Of a DNA stretch of 64,000 bases, positions 59,795 through 64,000 are shown one piece after another (position 1 is the stretch's first letter; each line of letters begins with the position of its first letter). The notes under the pieces were generated by a model. That model made no database searches, was not told the origin of the DNA, and saw nothing but the letters and a program-made list of their open reading frames with translations. The position numbers and the translations under genes are program-made. Origin of the DNA: Sphingobium herbicidovorans. Lineage in GTDB: Bacteria; Pseudomonadota; Alphaproteobacteria; Sphingomonadales; Sphingomonadaceae. The stretch is taken from the NCBI RefSeq assembly GCF_002080435.1, contig NZ_CP020538.1, positions 682,001 to 746,000 of the forward strand, given 5' to 3'.

Positions 59795-61270
59795 TCAGAC
59801 GATGATCTTCACTCGCTGCCCCGGCCGCAGCACACTTTGCGCAGTCAGAGCGTTTAGCGTGAGAAAGCGTTCGAGCTGATAATCCGAATAAGCCATGCGT
59901 CGGCTGATCGACTGGACCGTTTCGCCTGTCTTAACGGTCACGATGCTGACGCGCCGGGACTTGATCGTCGCAGTTTCCTGAGCCGTGAGGCGCTGCACGG
60001 ACTGAACCATTGATGTGAAGGGGCCTATGCCTTGCCCCGCGGCTGTCAGCAGGAGGAAATGATAGACTTTCCCGCTACCAAAATCATAAGCAAAAACGGT
60101 CGCGTCAACCTGGCTGGATTGGGTGCTGGCACGAATGGTTCGCCAAGCAGCAGGGACGCCGTTCACAGTCGTACGGCGCACTTCTCCTGCAGGAACCTGG
60201 GCGTTGCTTCCGGCTAGTTGCGCGAAGACCGAGTCGATATAGGCCGGAAGGTTCCCGGAATAGGCCCCTCCCGAGAATTGGGCCTGGCCACCCGAGCCCG
60301 TGACTGACACAGCGTCGGCAGCATTTTCCATGCCGAATCCAGAAGGGGCAGTGAATGCGAGGCGCAGGTCAGGGTGCCGAAAAATGCGTCCATCAATAAC
60401 GCCTTGCCGCGGATCGTCGCCGTAGAGGAGGCCGTCCACCATATTAATGAACGCATCCTTGTTACGTGCATCGGGGTGGACCTTCGGTCCAGATGCGTTC
60501 CGGGCTGCACGCCCTACGCGCGAGGCTGGATCGGGATGAGTGCTGGCCCATTCTGGTAAGGACCGGACGTTACCAGATATGCGGGTATCCAGATTGCTCT
60601 GAGCCGCGAGGGAGGCCAGCATGGTCGACAGCGCGCGCGGATCATAACCGCCCGCCGCAAGGTAACGGATGCCCAGATCATCCGCCTCATATTCTTGCGA
60701 ACGGGAAAATTTGAGAGTCAGCAACTGGCTACCTTTGCCGATCCCCTGTTGCAGCAAGCCCGCAAAACCTGAATCGCCAAGCAAGGCTCCGGTAAGCACC
60801 TGCAGCAGTGTGCCACCGATAGCATTCCGCTGCGCCGCCTGTTGCCGCCGCTGGCCATGACGGGCCGCGACATGGCCTACTTCATGGCCCAGCACCGCCG
60901 CCAGTTCAGCTTCGTCGTTCATCAGTGCGACGAGTTGGCGGGTGACGTAGACATAACCGCCCGGTATCGCAAAGGCATTATTTACCGGTGAGTTTACCAG
61001 CGTAACTGTAAAGTCGCTTTGCGCATTTGACAGACCGGACTGTACCGCTATGCGGCGGCCGACGGTTTCAACATATTTTGCCTGAGGTCCGGCATAGGCG
61101 CCGCCAAATTCATTGAGCAATTGCGGATGCTGTTTCGCTCCACTCGCCTTGTCTTGTGCGCTGATCGATGAAACCGTCTGGATCGCGCGTTGCTGGCCCA
61201 GCACCGATGGCGTGGCGAAAGCGGCAACCAATCCGGTCGCACCGCATATGTACGCTATTCCCCTTTTCAC
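59795..61270 (-). CDS. Periplasmic M48 family metalloprotease with LysM-like C-terminus
   Basis: The 491-residue protein has a signal peptide (MKRGIAYICGATGLVAAFAT, PSVLGQ), an M48 domain with the zinc motif LAAVLGHEVGHVAARHGQRR (HExxH) and downstream Glu in FSRSQEYEADDLGIRYLAAG, a substrate-like middle region (YLAAGGYDPRALSTML ... WASTHPDPASRVGRA) and a C-terminal LysM-like part (VKTGETVQSISRRMAYSDYQ, LRPGQRVKIIV). BepA-like proteases help quality control of outer-membrane proteins. I prefer the GTG at 61270, which has GGGAGGA upstream; an ATG at 61282 overlaps that site. Confidence 0.92.
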   Translation of the reverse strand: MKRGIAYICGATGLVAAFATPSVLGQQRAIQTVSSISAQDKASGAKQHPQLLNEFGGAYAGPQAKYVETVGRRIAVQSGLSNAQSDFTVTLVNSPVNNAFAIPGGYVYVTRQLVALMNDEAELAAVLGHEVGHVAARHGQRRQQAAQRNAIGGTLLQVLTGALLGDSGFAGLLQQGIGKGSQLLTLKFSRSQEYEADDLGIRYLAAGGYDPRALSTMLASLAAQSNLDTRISGNVRSLPEWASTHPDPASRVGRAARNASGPKVHPDARNKDAFINMVDGLLYGDDPRQGVIDGRIFRHPDLRLAFTAPSGFGMENAADAVSVTGSGGQAQFSGGAYSGNLPAYIDSVFAQLAGSNAQVPAGEVRRTTVNGVPAAWRTIRASTQSSQVDATVFAYDFGSGKVYHFLLLTAAGQGIGPFTSMVQSVQRLTAQETATIKSRRVSIVTVKTGETVQSISRRMAYSDYQLERFLTLNALTAQSVLRPGQRVKIIV

Positions 61271-61344
61271 GACTCCTCCCACATGCTCACCCTGTTACTG
61301 CTACGCAACGAGATTGGCGACAGCATGTTCCGAAATCGAGAAAA

Positions 61345-62289
61345 TCAGGCCCCGATCGCCAGGAATTTGTCGGCGCGATCGGTTCGCAAATCCTGCGGGC
61401 TGAGGCTCGAGAGCGAGTCCAGTTCTTCACCGATCGCCGCCCCCAAGCTGGCGATCGCCTGCACTGGTTCCCGGTGCGCGCCGCCGACAGGCTCGGGGAC
61501 GATGCGATCGATGACGCCCAGTTCCTTCAGATGCTGCGCCGTCACCTGCATTGCCGTCGCCGCATCGCTGGCTCTATTGGCAGTACGCCAGAGGATCGAT
61601 GCGCAGCCCTCTGGAGAGATGACCGAATAGACCGCATGTTCTAACATCAGTACGCGGTTGGCCGCTGCGAGCGCCACTGCTCCGCCCGAGCCACCTTCAC
61701 CCACCACGGCGGCGACCATTGGCACTCCAAGAGCCAGGCACTGTTCGGTTGAACGGGCAATCGCTTCGGCTTGTCCACGCTCTTCCGCCTGAACGCCTGG
61801 GAAAGCGCCCGACGTATCGACTAGCGTCACCACCGGCAGTCTGAAACGATCAGCCAATTGCATCAGGCGGATAGCCTTCCGATAGCCTTCCGGCTTCGCC
61901 ATGCCGAAATTGTGACGAACGCGGCTGGCCGTGTCATCCCCCTTCTCGTGACCGATCACCATGACGCGCCGTTCGCCCAACGTCGCCAAGCCTCCAATGA
62001 TCGCCTGGTCATCAGAAAAAGCGCGGTCCCCGGCCAGCGGCATGAAATTGTCGAACATGCCCGCGACATAGTCCTTGAAATGCGGGCGGTCGGGATGACG
62101 CGCGACTTGCGTCTTTTGCCACGGCGTCAGCTTGGCATAGGTATCGACCAACATCTTCGAAGCGCGCTGTTCGAGCTTGTCGATCTCGCCGCTGATGTCG
62201 ATATCTCCGGCGCTGGCGGTCGCGCGCAGTTCAATGACACGCGCCTCAAGCTCGGCGATAGGCTTTTCAAATTCCAGAAAACTAACCAT
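61345..62289 (-). CDS. accA: Acetyl-CoA carboxylase carboxyltransferase subunit alpha
   Basis: The 314-residue protein matches Acc[112 protein letters not shown] and [14 protein letters not shown]. With AccD it transfers the carboxyl group from biotin to acetyl-CoA in fatty acid synthesis. It follows xerD by 11 bases. Confidence 0.97.
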   Translation of the reverse strand: MVSFLEFEKPIAELEARVIELRATASAGDIDISGEIDKLEQRASKMLVDTYAKLTPWQKTQVARHPDRPHFKDYVAGMFDNFMPLAGDRAFSDDQAIIGGLATLGERRVMVIGHEKGDDTASRVRHNFGMAKPEGYRKAIRLMQLADRFRLPVVTLVDTSGAFPGVQAEERGQAEAIARSTEQCLALGVPMVAAVVGEGGSGGAVALAAANRVLMLEHAVYSVISPEGCASILWRTANRASDAATAMQVTAQHLKELGVIDRIVPEPVGGAHREPVQAIASLGAAIGEELDSLSSLSPQDLRTDRADKFLAIGA

Positions 62290-62300
62290 GGCCGACGGCG

Positions 62301-63218
62301 TTAGGGCGCAGATGCTCCGTCGTCAACGGAACGATCGCGTATCGTCGCCAGTGGATGGCGGCTATTGACCAGTTCGACGAGACGGCGGCTATCGACATGT
62401 GTGTAGATTTGCGTCGTTCCGATGTCGGCATGGCCCAGCATAGACTGAAGCGCGCGCAGATCCGCCCCGCCCTCCAGCAAGTGCGTGGCGAAGGCGTGAC
62501 GCAGGACATGAGGACTCACTCGCTCCGGCGCGATGCCCGCAGCAGCCGCGAGTTCCTTCACCAACTGATAAAGACGGATGCGACTGACATGGCTTATGCG
62601 CGATGGAAAGAGCCAAGGACTGTCGGCAGGCACATGGACAAGCCAGGCGGCTACGGCCCCGCGAGCCCGATCGGAAATCGGCACCAACCTCTCCCGCCCG
62701 CCTTTGCCCTTCAGGATCAGGAATGGCCGGTCAGCGGCAAGCGCCCGACGCGGGAGGGACACCAGCTCCGTTGCCCGCAGACCCGAACCATAGAGCAGTT
62801 CGATGAGGGCGGAAAGGCGCAGGTCTAGAGGCGCGGGATGCTCGACAGCCAGTTTCTGGGCGATCAGGGTAAAAAGAGATTCGACCTCTTGCCCGGACAA
62901 TATCTTGGGCAAAGGTCGTCGCGTGACGGGACGCGGCAATGCAGAGGATGGATTGTCGGCACGCAGCCCCTCCTCTTCAAGAAATGCATAGAAGGCACGG
63001 AGCGCCGAAGCCTTTCGCGCGACGGAGGAAGCTGCGAGGCTCGCCCATGAACTGGCTAATCCGGCGATGCCTCCCTTTGCAGCGCCAGAAAGGCCGTTCA
63101 GCAGGACCGCGGCCCCCTCAAGATCGGCCCGATACGCAAGCAAGGTGTTGCGCGAAGCGCCACGCTCAGCCGCCATCATCTCCAGAAAGCGGTCGATGAG
63201 GGCGCTGTCCTCTCCCAC
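62301..63218 (-). CDS. xerD: Site-specific tyrosine recombinase XerD
   Basis: The 305-residue protein has a SAM-like N-terminal core-binding domain ([40 protein letters not shown]) and a tyrosine recombinase domain with all catalytic residues: [20 protein letters not shown] (Arg), [13 protein letters not shown] (Lys), [17 protein letters not shown] (HxxR), [18 protein letters not shown] (His and Tyr). With XerC it resolves chromosome dimers at dif. It lies between a hypothetical gene and accA, an order common in sphingomonads. Confidence 0.93.
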   Translation of the reverse strand: MGEDSALIDRFLEMMAAERGASRNTLLAYRADLEGAAVLLNGLSGAAKGGIAGLASSWASLAASSVARKASALRAFYAFLEEEGLRADNPSSALPRPVTRRPLPKILSGQEVESLFTLIAQKLAVEHPAPLDLRLSALIELLYGSGLRATELVSLPRRALAADRPFLILKGKGGRERLVPISDRARGAVAAWLVHVPADSPWLFPSRISHVSRIRLYQLVKELAAAAGIAPERVSPHVLRHAFATHLLEGGADLRALQSMLGHADIGTTQIYTHVDSRRLVELVNSRHPLATIRDRSVDDGASAP

Positions 63219-63222
63219 AGCG

Positions 63223-64000
63223 TCAAGACCGGCTGATCGCCTCCGCCGCGATCATGCGTGCTTCAGGATCGAGCCCGACCTGATGCAGAGCCGCGACGAT
63301 ATGATATAAATGAGCCGGCGGCAAACGGCTCCAATCAGCCGTCTGCATACCCGTCGCCGCCAGCAGCGCGACGGTAGCTTTTTCTCCTCGCACCGCAGCC
63401 TGACCGATTGCCCTCGCCCACCGGCTGTTTGCTGTCAAATTCAGCCCGTTATCCTGAGCCAAGGACGCGCTCGCCTGCGAATTGACGCGCGCAAGTCCTG
63501 CGAGGCCCGCGATCAGCATCTGACCCTTGCGGCCGCCCGATCCCTCCACGAAGGATGCTATGCGGCTTTCGCTTATATCGACGACGCTGCTCGGCGCACC
63601 CACGGCCAGCAGCGCCCAAAGATCCCCAGCGCCATCCCCCTCGGCCTGGCGCGCCACTCCGCTCCAGCGGGCAGCGTTACGGTCGTAACCGGCCGTCAGC
63701 ATAGCGGCCACCAAATTGGCCGCATCCCGCGTTTCGACCGAACCGATCGGTAAAGCGGCCGCGGCGCGGGCGGTAGCGATCAATCCGACATAATCGGGCT
63801 GAGCATTGTCGCGCCATAATGTCCGCATCGCCTGAAGCCGTTCATCGGCCGACGCGCCGCGATAGGCGGTCCGCAGGGCTTCAATGCGGTCCGCCACATC
63901 AGAAGCGGCGTCACCATCAGCACCCAGTTGACTGTAGAATCCTACCAACGCCTTGTTCGAAAACACGCCCAACCGAGCTGCGACCTCGACACCCGGCAAG
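63223..64000 (-). CDS. Hypothetical protein, partial (5' end outside window)
   Basis: The frame is open to the window edge, giving 259 residues with the stop at 63223, 4 bases before the xerD start. It is mostly helical, Ala-rich and probably has repeat-like segments (AARLGVFSNKALVGFYSQLG, ADRIEALRTAYRGASADERL, AAMLTAGYDRNAARWSGVAR, VALLAATGMQTADWSRLPPA). I recognise no named family; a TPR-like or solenoid fold is suggested by the pattern. The N-terminus, and any signal peptide, lie outside. Confidence 0.75.
   Translation of the reverse strand, partial: LPGVEVAARLGVFSNKALVGFYSQLGADGDAASDVADRIEALRTAYRGASADERLQAMRTLWRDNAQPDYVGLIATARAAAALPIGSVETRDAANLVAAMLTAGYDRNAARWSGVARQAEGDGAGDLWALLAVGAPSSVVDISESRIASFVEGSGGRKGQMLIAGLAGLARVNSQASASLAQDNGLNLTANSRWARAIGQAAVRGEKATVALLAATGMQTADWSRLPPAHLYHIVAALHQVGLDPEARMIAAEAISRS

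Overview
The window looks like chromosomal DNA of a high-GC alphaproteobacterium of the order Sphingomonadales (Sphingobium/Sphingomonas type). The evidence is an XrtA/PEP-CTERM regulatory set (prsK-prsR with an EpsB-like sugar transferase), an alphaproteobacterial PhyR-NepR-EcfG general stress response (GSR) locus with a PhyP-type sensor, a CIRCE-controlled groESL operon, CtrA-like boxes and Sphingomonad-style short palindromic repeats. I see no phage, insertion sequence, plasmid genes or CRISPR array. Most of the window is core genome; one decayed gene remnant and a few short intergenic repeats are the only clear signs of instability.

Layout. 1-2 kb: end of a POT peptide transporter, a small nitroreductase and a GntR regulator. 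2-6.9 kb (minus): EpsB-like glycosyltransferase, PrsK kinase and PrsR regulator in one operon. 7-11.5 kb: GSR island, with a 46-residue membrane peptide behind a consensus EcfG promoter, ecfG, a second small membrane protein, phyR, divergent nepR with its own EcfG promoter, and a frameshifted PhyP-like sensor. 11.5-16 kb: tgt, then an RpfF-like (DSF synthase family) crotonase convergent with a membrane GGDEF-EAL protein, with a consensus CtrA box upstream of the crotonase. 16-18.4 kb: groESL. 18.7-25.4 kb: YghU-type GST, ligA, recN, bamD and a HisKA_2 kinase. 25.6-35.6 kb (minus): the rimP-nusA-ylxR-infB-rbfA-truB-rpsO-pnp transcription/translation operon, with an extra tautomerase gene between nusA and ylxR. 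35.8-38.3 kb: PQQ-type sugar dehydrogenase lipoprotein and a serine hydrolase. 38.4-45.3 kb: tpiA-secG-pyrG divergent from ppiD-trpE. 45.3-49.1 kb: extensin-like protein, Nudix hydrolase, tRNA-Ala(CGC), a DUF2171 protein, a biotin-carboxylase remnant and a DUF486 protein. 49.1-52.8 kb (minus): xseB-ispA-coaD-ppi-queA. 53-64 kb: a lipoprotein, purL, a BioC-like methyltransferase, a DUF418 protein, bfd-bfr, mutT, two Flp pilins, an M48 protease, accA, xerD and a partial unknown gene.

How the genes fit together. The GSR genes form a partner-switch: phosphorylated PhyR sequesters NepR and frees EcfG. Two consensus GGAACC-N16-GTT sites, one on each strand, suggest autoregulation. The PhyP-like protein has a degenerate ATP-binding domain, which fits a phosphatase role, but its reading frame is broken at a G6 tract that also has the form of a -1 slippery heptamer. 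The RpfF-like protein keeps both glutamates needed for DSF synthesis and sits tail-to-tail with a c-di-GMP enzyme, so a fatty-acid signal linked to c-di-GMP and the CtrA cell cycle is the most interesting hypothesis here. PrsR has lost the GAFTGA loop and other sigma-54 activator residues, suggesting that control of the PEP-CTERM regulon is sigma-54-independent in this lineage.
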